NCBI GenBank assembly: GCA_937996795.1
Contig: CALKUH010000061.1
Span: 1-47,970 of the forward strand
Direction of reading: 5' to 3'
Source of the DNA: an uncultured Verrucomicrobiota bacterium
GTDB lineage: Bacteria; Verrucomicrobiota; Kiritimatiellia; CAIVKH01
DNA length: 47,970 nt
The notes under the pieces are model-generated. The model worked only from the letters and a program-made list of their open reading frames with translations, was not told the origin of the DNA and did no database searches. This document shows positions 28,601 to 35,925 of the stretch, one piece after another. Each line of letters opens with the position of its first letter. The first letter of the stretch is position 1. The position numbers and the translations under genes are program-made.

Positions 28601-29675
28601 GGTCGCCGTCGTTGAACCGGTCGTTAAAGATGAAGTAGAAATTCTGGTCGCGCCAGTCGCCCGGCGAGGGATGTCCGACCCGCGTCGGCGCGCGGACCGT
28701 GTAGCGGAACGGATTCGCGCGTGCGTACGTCTCGTCCTCGACCGCGGTGGAGCTCGTGCCCGTGAGGCAGAGGTACGTCGTCAGGTGGTCGCTGTAGGGC
28801 ACGCGGACGTAGTATTCCACCGTGTCGCCCGCCGCGAAGAGGTTCGATGGGATCGTGCCGCTGTAGAAGAGGTTGTTCGTGCTCGTGCCGTGGAAGAGCA
28901 TCGGCGCGCTGCTCCATGCGCTGTTCGTGGCGTGTTTGTAGAAGATCGTGCTGCCGGTCTGGAGCTGGTTGCCCGCTTCGCCGGCGCCCTGGAACTGGTT
29001 CCCGTTAAAAATCGTCACCGCGGTGTTGGAGTAGATCTCGAAGATCGGCGCGCGCATGAAGCCGACGCCGGGCTCGTGGTTGTGCGGGATGTGCCACGCG
29101 TTGCCCTTGCGCGGCTTGAACGCGGCGTTGCGCGTCAGCACGATGCGGTCGATCCGCGCGCCATCCTCGCGCATCCACAGGTTGACCGTATGCGTGCCCG
29201 ATGACGGGACACCGAGCGTCGCCACACCGCCCGCCTGGTTGCGATTCGTCCAGCCCCACGCGTTGTACGCCGTCCACACGACCGGCCCGCCCGCGTTCGT
29301 CTGGCCGTTCAGCCCGATGTGGACCGAGTCGTCGTCGCCGTTGGTGGGGCGCGCGCGAATCCAGGCGTAGTAGGTGGTGTTCGAGACGAACGTGGCCGCG
29401 AAGTCGAGTTGCGGGCTGTTCGTGGTCCAGCCGGCGGCGACCACCGTGCCCGTGTCGGGCCATGCGCGGACGAAGCCCGACCCGTTATACCCCGCGACAT
29501 CGTTGGTCACGACCCAGGCCTGGCCGTTGCGCGCCGTGTTGGAGGAGGCGAGTTCCGCTTCGATCAGGATCACCCCGCCCGATTCGGGATAGGGCGGCTG
29601 CGCGGAGGCGTTCGAGACGAAGCCCCCCAAGCCAGCCGTCCACGCGGCCGCCCACAGCCAGACACCCCATTTCAC
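25647..29675 (-). CDS. Large secreted family GH13 alpha-amylase with accessory domains
   Basis: Secreted multidomain glycosidase of 1342 residues, predicted to cleave alpha-glucans outside the cytoplasm. Order: signal peptide (1-25); beta-sandwich carbohydrate-binding-like domain (about 30-185, GGVILIEAELASS...); a second beta-rich domain (about 205-330); and the GH13 barrel (about 345-770). The catalytic residues are D554 in FDGFRLDTVKH, E588 in FFQFGEVYDG and D664 in FIDNHDRP, with DIVLNHQGN as the first conserved region. Then follow a Big_5-like Ig domain (ALYTFNKPMNTNAA-type), an Ig-like domain, a malectin-like domain and TSP3-type calcium loops (DVDLDHDGIPDWW, DDADSDGYTNLEEYIADTSPLDPGD). 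No lipobox, LPXTG or PEP-CTERM is seen. The stop lies 16 bases from the convergent hpf gene. Domain borders are estimates. Confidence 0.92.
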   Translation of the reverse strand: MKWGVWLWAAAWTAGLGGFVSNASAQPPYPESGGVILIEAELASSNTARNGQAWVVTNDVAGYNGSGFVRAWPDTGTVVAAGWTTNSPQLDFAATFVSNTTYYAWIRARPTNGDDDSVHIGLNGQTNAGGPVVWTAYNAWGWTNRNQAGGVATLGVPSSGTHTVNLWMREDGARIDRIVLTRNAAFKPRKGNAWHIPHNHEPGVGFMRAPIFEIYSNTAVTIFNGNQFQGAGEAGNQLQTGSTIFYKHATNSAWSSAPMLFHGTSTNNLFYSGTIPSNLFAAGDTVEYYVRVPYSDHLTTYLCLTGTSSTAVEDETYARANPFRYTVRAPTRVGHPSPGDWRDQNFYFIFNDRFNDGDPSNNNANPQSGFSPANSRRIHGGDFKGIRAKLDYIKALGATALWITPIPQNVGHSGYHGYGADNFHTLQPNWGSTNDLVELVDAAHAMGLYVCLDIVLNHQGNRIDSATTGWSTSFNVNGYPPRWTTGVSYPPPFNQLTNFHNNGHIQNYVDPDQVLGELSGLDDLRTETLHVRTNLVNIYKYWVTAADFDGFRLDTVKHADTGVWQFFNSEFREFARAIGKTNFFQFGEVYDGSDAKCGSYTGTKANGAFANDSVVDFPLYFRVNDVFASAAGNTKQIEDRYNAIAANYDPYAQYRLVTFIDNHDRPRFMSAAGNNTNRLAVALSWLYTARGIPCLYYGTEQNFNGGNDPANREDMFHGQYEQGPSLGDNFNMTQGSFLRVAFLNNLRRLYPSLRRGTHVNLWNNPSGPGLFAYARRLDGEEVFVVFNTAGGAQTLAARPTSYPAGTVLVNLFNTNETVTVTGGADGIPAISVPGGGFKLFIAANRVLPLDPVVTAQTPAHYATNVVATAPLTLTFNKPMNTNAAQAAFSVQPPVGGSFSWNAARTVMTFTPVPGLAGATSIVIRVNTNAVDAESGNRFHAAFETRFHTAPASYTDAVPPSIFVDVPAPGAVTGGLVVVSGTATDNFTVAQVEVQLDGGDWIPAAGTTAWTYAVDSMNFLNGTRQLAARARDTSGNLSAPATLPIRFVNTPGPYEVFLASGNFTAATNCDAVVWQPDQPWTPGSFGWLSGTNGFIGNTLSNLCAGAQPLFQRERYSTTAATLDYRFDVPEGRYEITLLQTETWVTGVNQRVFDLYIEGIRTLTNFDIFAESGGMNIPLVQTFELDVDDARLDLHFIPWVDNARVSGIGVRRIGDVDLDHDGIPDWWMRAWFDHPTGQDFDLSQAHDDADSDGYTNLEEYIADTSPLDPGDHPRIREFTLDPLPRAFVPSSIGRRYDLQWKADPASTGEWETVVGDNPGTGDLLPIIDTNAPAHGVYRVLIRIP

Positions 29676-29725
29676 AGGCCAGAGAATAGGCCGAACACAT
29701 CGCGCAAGTTAAGCGTTTTATTCGT

Positions 29726-30820
29726 TTACTTACGCGGTTCGGATTTTTTTGCCGCAGTTTCCGCGCTGCGTTCGGCAACGATTTCTGTCCCGTTATGTCT
29801 TGCGGCGGGAGGCGGGCTGAACGGTGCGACGGGTTCGGCAGTCGGGAACGCGGCGAGCACGGCGGGTTCGTCGTCGGCCTTATAGAGCAGTTTTACGTTG
29901 GGGCCGGCGTCCATGGTGAAGAAGAGGGCGAGGCCTTTCTCGCGGAGCGCCCAGACCTGGTGCATGGTGGCGACCGATTCGGGCAGCCAGAAGAGGACCG
30001 GCGGCCACGCGGCGAGTCCCGTCGCGTGCATGGCGAGGGCATTGGATTCGGCCGTGCGACCGAGCAGGTCGAAGTCGCGTGCGTCGATGGCTTCCTTGAG
30101 AATCGAGAGATCGTGGGCCACCTTGACCGGCCAGGCTTCGTAGAGGGCCGAGGTGCGCCGGGTGCGTTTCATGGCCTGCCGCGAGCTGATCTCCTTCTCG
30201 GCCTCCGAAAGTTTGAGCACGCCCACGCGCAGGGAGGGCCAGGTGCCGTTGACCTGTACCGCATGGCTGTCCATCCCGTCCTCGTCGGCGCCGGCTTCCC
30301 ATTCGACGAACCCCTTGAGCACCGAGCGGCAGGCGCTGCCGCTGCCGAGCCGGGCGAGGATGGAGAGGTGGCGGTTCTCCAGCTTCCATCCGAACAGGTC
30401 GTCGAGCGCGAGCGCCAGCGCGGCAAAGCCGGAGGCGGACGAGGCCATGCCTGCCGCCGTGGGCACGGTGTTGCGGGTTTCGATCCGGAAGAAGACCGTG
30501 GGCGAGGGTCGGATCAGGTCCAGATAGGTGGACAGCGCCTTCGCGAATTTACCGCGCGCCGGGAGCGGGGCGCCATTGAGCACCACCTCGTCGGAGGGGC
30601 TTCCCGCGAGGCATACGCGCGTGGTGGTGCCCAGTGTGCCAAGGGAGATCGAGAGACTGGAGGTGATGGGCAGGTTCAACTCGTCGTTCCGTTTGCCCCA
30701 GTATTTGCAGAGGGCGATGTTCGCGGGCGCAAACGCCGTCGCGCAGAACTTGACCGGCATCCGGCCCATTCGGTCGCCGAGCAGCAGGCGGACGACATCA
30801 GCTTTCTTGAGGGAGCGCAT
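29726..30820 (-). CDS. mvaD: Diphosphomevalonate decarboxylase
   Basis: GHMP-kinase-fold enzyme that converts mevalonate 5-diphosphate and ATP to isopentenyl diphosphate. The 364-residue protein has the family signatures in order: APANIALCKYWGKRNDELNLPITSSLSISL, the ATP-loop TAAGMASSASGFAALA, ARLGSGSACRSVLKGFVEW, and the catalytic Asp in FFTMDAGPNVKLL. ATG 30820 is the first in frame; MPVKFCATAF from 30760 is a plausible shorter start. The last 35 residues are low complexity. The mevalonate pathway is uncommon in bacteria and no other gene of it is in the window. A phosphomevalonate decarboxylase is an alternative, since the two subfamilies differ by few residues. Confidence 0.93.
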   Translation of the reverse strand: MRSLKKADVVRLLLGDRMGRMPVKFCATAFAPANIALCKYWGKRNDELNLPITSSLSISLGTLGTTTRVCLAGSPSDEVVLNGAPLPARGKFAKALSTYLDLIRPSPTVFFRIETRNTVPTAAGMASSASGFAALALALDDLFGWKLENRHLSILARLGSGSACRSVLKGFVEWEAGADEDGMDSHAVQVNGTWPSLRVGVLKLSEAEKEISSRQAMKRTRRTSALYEAWPVKVAHDLSILKEAIDARDFDLLGRTAESNALAMHATGLAAWPPVLFWLPESVATMHQVWALREKGLALFFTMDAGPNVKLLYKADDEPAVLAAFPTAEPVAPFSPPPAARHNGTEIVAERSAETAAKKSEPRK

Positions 30821-30881
30821 GAGGTGCGAGGCTTATCCCAAAGGGAGGCGCATCGATCAAGCGCGGCGTTTCGACAGCGGA

Positions 30882-31577
30882 TCAGCTGTTGATAAATTTC
30901 TTGCGCGTCGTGCGGAGGATCAATCCACCCATGACCAGCAGGACGAACGTGCCGGGTTCGGGAATGATCGTGGCGAAGCCGAAGATCGTGAACTCAAGAT
31001 CTGCGCCGACATCTGAAAATCCATACCAATCCAGATCGATCCGGTTCACGTTGGCGAGGTTGACCCCCGAGAAGTCGCTCAACTTCCATTCGGGATTGTT
31101 GATGAAATTTGCGATGCTGTACGCAATGGCATTCGTGCCGCCCGAGGTGTGAAGCGTAAGGCGGATGTTGCCCGTTAGACCGGGCGCGTCCGCTGCAAAC
31201 TCCTCAAGTCGGAAGCCCGTGTAGAAACCGCTTGTCAACAAATCCAAGCCCAGCGGGCTGAATCGTCCGTAAGACAAACCACCTTCGCCGCGGGCTGTGC
31301 CCGACGAGGTGAAGAAGGTAAAGCCGATGAAGGGGAAGGAATTCACGCCGACGCTTACTGTGCCGCCAGCCGACGTCCGATCCACATACGAATAACGGCT
31401 TCCGCCCAGAACCCCGTCCAATCCGGAATCGTGCTCGCTGACGAGTGGTCCTGTAGATGAGATGGACGTGGTGCCGTCCGAAAAGTCATCCACTATCAGG
31501 TAAACCGCTTGAGCGGTTGAGGCCGCCCAAAGTGTGATGCAGGCTGCGACTGCTTTGATGAGGGTGGATGTCTTCAC
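30882..31577 (-). CDS. PEP-CTERM sorted surface protein
   Basis: A 231-residue exported protein. An N-terminal signal peptide (TLIKAVAACITLWAASTAQA) is followed by a beta-rich, Gly/Ser/Thr-rich body (VDDFSDGTTSISSTGP..., GTARGEGGLSYGRFSPLGLDLL). The C-terminus is a PEP-CTERM sorting signal: PEPGTFVLLVMGGLILRTTRKK, that is PEP motif, hydrophobic helix and basic end. PEP-CTERM proteins are processed by exosortase, usually in bacteria that make extracellular polysaccharide. I chose GTG 31577 because it starts the signal peptide directly; upstream in-frame starts add an unlikely 34-residue leader. No Shine-Dalgarno is seen. No exosortase gene is in the window. Confidence 0.8.
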   Translation of the reverse strand: MKTSTLIKAVAACITLWAASTAQAVYLIVDDFSDGTTSISSTGPLVSEHDSGLDGVLGGSRYSYVDRTSAGGTVSVGVNSFPFIGFTFFTSSGTARGEGGLSYGRFSPLGLDLLTSGFYTGFRLEEFAADAPGLTGNIRLTLHTSGGTNAIAYSIANFINNPEWKLSDFSGVNLANVNRIDLDWYGFSDVGADLEFTIFGFATIIPEPGTFVLLVMGGLILRTTRKKFINS

Positions 31578-31869
31578 TGAAATGACGCTATATATCCGAA
31601 TGCTTTTGAGATTTGATACGAGGTAGGGGCGAGAGTCAACCGGATTTATGTAAATGTCCTGTAAGGGCAGTATAAGCACAACCCGAACGTTGGGTTTGGA
31701 GTTCGGTTGTGGTGGCTGCGGCTGGGAGTTATTTCTGCAACTCGCGATTTGTCAACGAGACCCAAAATTGTGGTTGACGACTGCTGTGCCGAAATCGACA
31801 CTACGCGTCGAACGATGAGCGCACAATCAGGGTGCCGGTTGTGTGTTTGCGTCTGGGGAATCACGATTA
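31578..31869. other. Divergent intergenic region with hairpin and possible promoter
   Basis: No gene is seen. A near-perfect hairpin (CACAACC-C-GAAC at 31677-31688 with GTTCGGTTGTG at 31701-31711, loop of 12) lies in the middle; it has no T-tract. TTGACG (31774-31779) with GACACT 17 bases later (31797-31802) is a possible promoter for the pyrimidine operon. The region is less G+C-rich than its surroundings. No known riboswitch fold was recognised. Confidence 0.35.
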
Positions 31870-33387
31870 ATGTCGGATCCGATTCAGTCTGATTTGCCTG
31901 CCGATATGGCGGCCACCGTTCGCTCCAGTCCGCTCTACAACGAGGATCTGGCCCCCATTTCTTCCGCGCATCGGCGTTGGGGTACGAAGGATATTGCGCA
32001 CCTTTGGGTGGGGATGTCGGTCTGCATTCCGACGTACATGCTCGCCAGCGGCTTGATCCAGCAGGGCATGAACTGGTGGCAGGCGATTTTGACGGTGGCG
32101 CTCGGCAACCTGATCGTGCTGGTGCCGATGGTCTTGAACGGGCATGCGGGCACAAAGTATGGCATCACGTTTCCCGTGTTTGCGCGGGCGTCCTTCGGCA
32201 CGGCGGGCACGCATGTCGCCTCGGTCCTGCGCGGGATCGTCGCGTGCGGATGGTTCGGGATCCAGACCTGGATCGGCGGCTTCGCGATCTACAAGCTGCT
32301 CCTGTTGCAGTGGCCGGCGCTGGCGGATTCCGCGGTGCTCAGCCTGTTGAGCAGCGACCACATCCAGGTCAACGTCGCCCAGTTCCTGTGCTTCCTCTTC
32401 TTCTGGCTGATCAACGTCGGCATTTTCTGGCGCGGCATGGAGTGCATCCGCGTGGTGGAGAACTGGGGTGCGCCGCTGTTGATCGGGCTCGGGTTGGCGC
32501 TGCTGCTGTGGGCGTACGTGAAGGCCGATGGATTCGGGCCGATGCTGTCGCAGCCCGACCGTTTTGAGACGGCGGGGGATTTCTGGCGCATTTTCTTCCC
32601 AGGCTTGACGGCGATGGTCGGGTTTTGGGCGACGTTGTCGCTGAACATCCCCGATTTCACGCGGGAGGCGAAGAGCCAGAAGGCGCAGTTGTGGGGACAG
32701 TTCCTGGGTCTCAACACAACCATGCCGTTCTATGCCTTTGTCGGCGTCGCGGTGACGAGCGCCACGGTGGTGATCTTTGGCGAGGCGATCTGGGACCCCG
32801 TCGAGTTGCTCTCCCGGTTCGACAGCGTGGGGCTGATGATCGTCTCCATGTTCGCGCTGACGCTGGCGACGCTGACGACGAACCTCGCGGCGAACACCGT
32901 GGCCCCGGCGACGGCCTTTTCCAATTTCCTGCCGCGCGCCATCAGCCTCCGCGCGGGCGGCATCCTCACCGGGATCATCGGCATCCTGATGATGCCGTGG
33001 AAGCTCGTCGCCGACCCGAGCGGCTATATTTTCACCTGGCTCATCGGCTATTCCGCGCTGCTCGGTCCGATCGGCGGCATCCTGGTCTGCGACTATTTTG
33101 TGATCCGCCGCCGCACGCTGGACCTCGCGGCGCTGTATGACCCGAAGGGCGTGTATGCGTACACGGGGGGCTACAATCTCCGCGCGCTCGCGGCCCTGCT
33201 GCTGGCCGTGGCTCCGAATGTGCCGGGCTTCCTGATGCAGATCGGATGGGTGTCGCGGCACCCCCTCTGGGCCGGTATTTACCACTATGCGTGGTTCATT
33301 GGATTCCTGATCGCATTCGGCGTCTATTATGTGCTGATGGCCGGATACCGGCCGCCGTCACCCGTGCGCGAAGGAGTAAGAACATGA
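31870..33387 (+). CDS. NCS1-family nucleobase/hydantoin:cation symporter
   Basis: Inner-membrane carrier of 505 residues with about 12 membrane helices, of the nucleobase:cation symporter-1 family (uracil, cytosine, allantoin, hydantoin). The N-terminal pattern SPLYNEDLAPISSAHRRWGTKDIAHLWVGMSVCIPTYMLASGLI is characteristic. GHAGTKYGITFPVFARASFGTAGTHVASVLRGIVACGWFGIQTWIGG and PDFTREAKSQKAQLWGQFLGL are further family hallmarks. ATG 31870 is chosen because MSDP... leads into the conserved region; GGGGA lies about 11 bases before it. Its TGA overlaps the ATG of the aminotransferase gene. With PreT/PreA downstream, uracil, thymine or dihydropyrimidines are the likely substrates. Confidence 0.93.
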   Translation: MSDPIQSDLPADMAATVRSSPLYNEDLAPISSAHRRWGTKDIAHLWVGMSVCIPTYMLASGLIQQGMNWWQAILTVALGNLIVLVPMVLNGHAGTKYGITFPVFARASFGTAGTHVASVLRGIVACGWFGIQTWIGGFAIYKLLLLQWPALADSAVLSLLSSDHIQVNVAQFLCFLFFWLINVGIFWRGMECIRVVENWGAPLLIGLGLALLLWAYVKADGFGPMLSQPDRFETAGDFWRIFFPGLTAMVGFWATLSLNIPDFTREAKSQKAQLWGQFLGLNTTMPFYAFVGVAVTSATVVIFGEAIWDPVELLSRFDSVGLMIVSMFALTLATLTTNLAANTVAPATAFSNFLPRAISLRAGGILTGIIGILMMPWKLVADPSGYIFTWLIGYSALLGPIGGILVCDYFVIRRRTLDLAALYDPKGVYAYTGGYNLRALAALLLAVAPNVPGFLMQIGWVSRHPLWAGIYHYAWFIGFLIAFGVYYVLMAGYRPPSPVREGVRT

Positions 33388-34733
33388 GCAGCCCCGTTGT
33401 CCCGAAGCTTCCCCCGTTCAACCACACGCCGAAACCCTATGCGGGTCCGTCCTACGACCAGACGCTGGCGCTTCGCCGGCAGTACCTGTCGCCCGGCCTC
33501 TTCCTGTACTATTCAAAGCCGCTGATGATCGTGGAGGGCAAGATGCAGTACCTCTACGACGAGACGGGGCGCCGCTACCTCGACGCGTTCGGCGGCATCG
33601 TCACGGTCAGCGTCGGCCACTGCCATCCGCATGTCACGCAGGCCGCGGTGAACCAGCTCAACACGATTGCGCACACGACGACGATCTACCTGAACAATGT
33701 CATCTGCGAATACGCCGAAAAACTGGCGTCCAAGATGCCGGGCAACCTGAAGTGCGTGTATTTCGTGAACTCTGGGTCGGAGGCCAACGACCTCGCGATC
33801 CTGATGGCGCGCCTTTACACCGGGAACTATGACCTCATCGCGCTGCGCAACTGCTACCACGGCGGCGTCGCGTCCACGATGGGTCTCACCGCGCACAGCA
33901 CGTGGAAATTCAATGTGCCGCATTCGTTCGGCGTGCACCACGCGATGACGGCCGATCCGTATCGCGGCCCGTGGGGACGCAATGATCCGGACGCGGGCAA
34001 GAAGTATGCCGCGGACGTGAAGGACCTGATCCTCAACGCGACGCCGGGCAAGGTCGCGGGCTTTTTCGCGGAGTCGATCCAGGGCGTCGGAGGCGTGGTC
34101 GTGTTCCCCGACGGCTATCTCAAGGAGGCCTATCGCATCGTGCGCGAGGCGGGCGGCGTCTGCATCGCGGACGAGGTGCAGGCGGGCTTCGGGCGGACCG
34201 GCGGACATTACTGGGGCTTCGAGACGCAGGGCGTCATCCCGGACATCGTCACGATGGCGAAGAGCATCGGCAACGGCGCGCCGCTTGCGGCGGTCGTCAC
34301 CACGCCGGAAATCGCCAAGACCCTGTCGCAGCGCATCCACTTCAACACCTTCGGCGGCAACCCCGTGTCCTGCGCCATCGGCAAGGCGGTGCTGGAGGTC
34401 ATTGATCGCGAAGGCCTGCAGGACCGTTGCCGCGTGCTCGGCGAGCGCCTGCTCGCCGGCTTCCGCAAGCTGCACGCGAAATACGCGGTGATCGGCGACG
34501 TGCGCGGCGCGGGGCTGATGGTCGCGCTGGAATTCGTGACCGACCGCGCAACCAAGGAACCGAACAAGGCCGCCTGCCTGCACGTATTCGAACGGGCGCG
34601 CGAACTTGGCGCGCTGGTCGGCAAGGGCGGTCTGCACGGCAATATCATCCGCATCACGCCGCCCATGTGCGTGAGCGAGGCGGACATCGACTTCCTGCTC
34701 GAGGTATTGGACACGGCGCTTTCGGAACTCTGA
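33384..34733 (+). CDS. Class III omega-aminotransferase (beta-alanine/alanine-glyoxylate type)
   Basis: PLP-dependent aminotransferase of 449 residues, class III fold. It resembles mitochondrial alanine-glyoxylate aminotransferase 2 and beta-alanine:pyruvate transaminases. Motifs: YLDAFGGIVTVSVGHCHPHV, VYFVNSGSEANDLAILMAR for PLP phosphate binding, GVCIADEVQAGFGRTGGHYWGFE for the pyridine-N Asp, and the Schiff-base Lys in IVTMAKSIGNGAPLAAV. In this operon it would move the amino group of beta-alanine (from uracil) or 3-aminoisobutyrate (from thymine) to pyruvate, giving the semialdehyde and alanine. The ribosome-binding site AAGGAG precedes ATG 33384, which overlaps the permease stop. Confidence 0.93.
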   Translation: MSSPVVPKLPPFNHTPKPYAGPSYDQTLALRRQYLSPGLFLYYSKPLMIVEGKMQYLYDETGRRYLDAFGGIVTVSVGHCHPHVTQAAVNQLNTIAHTTTIYLNNVICEYAEKLASKMPGNLKCVYFVNSGSEANDLAILMARLYTGNYDLIALRNCYHGGVASTMGLTAHSTWKFNVPHSFGVHHAMTADPYRGPWGRNDPDAGKKYAADVKDLILNATPGKVAGFFAESIQGVGGVVVFPDGYLKEAYRIVREAGGVCIADEVQAGFGRTGGHYWGFETQGVIPDIVTMAKSIGNGAPLAAVVTTPEIAKTLSQRIHFNTFGGNPVSCAIGKAVLEVIDREGLQDRCRVLGERLLAGFRKLHAKYAVIGDVRGAGLMVALEFVTDRATKEPNKAACLHVFERARELGALVGKGGLHGNIIRITPPMCVSEADIDFLLEVLDTALSEL

Positions 34734-34788
34734 GTTCGGTCGGGCTTCGGTGCGTGGGGCCAACGCGCCCTGCCTGCGAAAGGTGAAT

Positions 34789-35889
34789 ATGAAGATCGGC
34801 ATACCGAAAGAGATTAAGATCAAAGAGAACCGCGTGGCCGGTACGCCCGCCAGTGTGCGGATGCTGGTCAGCGCCGGACACGACGTGCTGGTGCAGGAGG
34901 ATGCCGGGCTCGGCAGCGGGTTCAGCAATGAACAGTATCGCGAAGCCGGGGCGAAAATTGTCTCGTCGGCCGCCGAGGCGTGGGGCGCCGAGATGGTCCT
35001 CAAGGTGAAGGAGCCGATTGAACGGGAGTACGGCTTCCTGCGGCCCGGCCTGCTGTTGTTCACCTATCTCCACCTGGCGGCGGACCGGAAACTGACCGAA
35101 GCGCTGACGAAGTCGAAGACAACGGCGATCGCGTATGAAACCGTGCAGGTCGGGCGGCGGCTTCCGCTGCTGGAGCCGATGAGCGAAATCGCGGGGCGCA
35201 TGAGCGCGGTCGTCGGCGCGTTCTATCTGAGCAAGGCGCAGGGCGGCGAGGGCGTGTTGCTCGGCGGCGTGCCCGGCGTGTTGCCCGGCAACGTGCTCAT
35301 CATCGGCGGCGGCACCGCGGGCATCAACGCGGGCCGCGTGGCGGCCGGCATGGGGGCGGAGGTCACCATCCTCGAGGTGGACCTGCAGCAGATGCGCTTC
35401 CTCGACATCAGCTTGCGCGGTTCCGCGCACACGCTGTTCTCCAACGAGCAGAACCTGTTGGACATGCTGCCGCAGGTGGACCTGTTGATCGGCGCGGTGC
35501 TCGTGCCCGGCGCGAAGGCGCCCAAACTCATCCGCCGCGACATGCTCAAGGCGATGAAGAAGAACACCGTGTTCGTTGATATCGCCATCGACCAGGGCGG
35601 CTGCGCGGAAACCTCGCGCGCCACGACCCACGAGGACCCGATCTATTTCGAGGAAGACACGCTGCATTACTGCGTGGCCAACATGCCCGGCGCGTATTGC
35701 CGCACGGCGACGCAGGCGCTCACGAACGCGACGATTCCGTACGCGGTGAAACTCGCCAACCTCGGGTTCGAGATGGCGTTGATGCAGGTGCCGGAATTGC
35801 TGCCCGGCCTCAACACGCACGCCGGCCACATCACCTACAAGGCCGTGGCCGAGGCGCACGGGATGCCGTTTGCGGAATACAAATCGTAA
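34789..35889 (+). CDS. ald: Alanine dehydrogenase
   Basis: NAD-dependent oxidative deamination of alanine to pyruvate and ammonia. The 366 residues match the family: MKIGIPKEIKIKENRVAGTPASVRMLVSAGHDVLVQ, VLKVKEPIEREYGFLRPGLLLFTYLHLAAD, the dinucleotide loop VLIIGGGTAGINAGRVAAGMGAEVTILEVD, and DIAIDQGGCAETSRATTHEDPIY. ATG 34789 gives the conserved N-terminus; upstream in-frame starts add nothing conserved. Placed right after the omega-aminotransferase, it would turn the alanine formed there back into pyruvate, closing an amino-acceptor cycle and releasing nitrogen as ammonia. A repeat of ACGGAGA type follows its stop codon. Confidence 0.96.
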   Translation: MKIGIPKEIKIKENRVAGTPASVRMLVSAGHDVLVQEDAGLGSGFSNEQYREAGAKIVSSAAEAWGAEMVLKVKEPIEREYGFLRPGLLLFTYLHLAADRKLTEALTKSKTTAIAYETVQVGRRLPLLEPMSEIAGRMSAVVGAFYLSKAQGGEGVLLGGVPGVLPGNVLIIGGGTAGINAGRVAAGMGAEVTILEVDLQQMRFLDISLRGSAHTLFSNEQNLLDMLPQVDLLIGAVLVPGAKAPKLIRRDMLKAMKKNTVFVDIAIDQGGCAETSRATTHEDPIYFEEDTLHYCVANMPGAYCRTATQALTNATIPYAVKLANLGFEMALMQVPELLPGLNTHAGHITYKAVAEAHGMPFAEYKS

Positions 35890-35915
35890 CGACGGAGACA
35901 CGGAGAAGGCAGGAG
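35887..35915. repeat. ACGGAGA-type repeat between ald and preT
   Basis: Directly at the ald TAA, imperfect eight-base units (ACGGAGAC, ACGGAGAA, GGCAGGAG) lead to the preT start. The last unit supplies the AGGAG ribosome-binding site. Confidence 0.5.
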
Positions 35916-35925
35916 CTTGGACGAC

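Noticed and set aside
31578..31869. Known purine or other riboswitch before the NCS1 permease
   Set aside because: Only one hairpin is present; no conserved multi-helix core of a known class was recognised.
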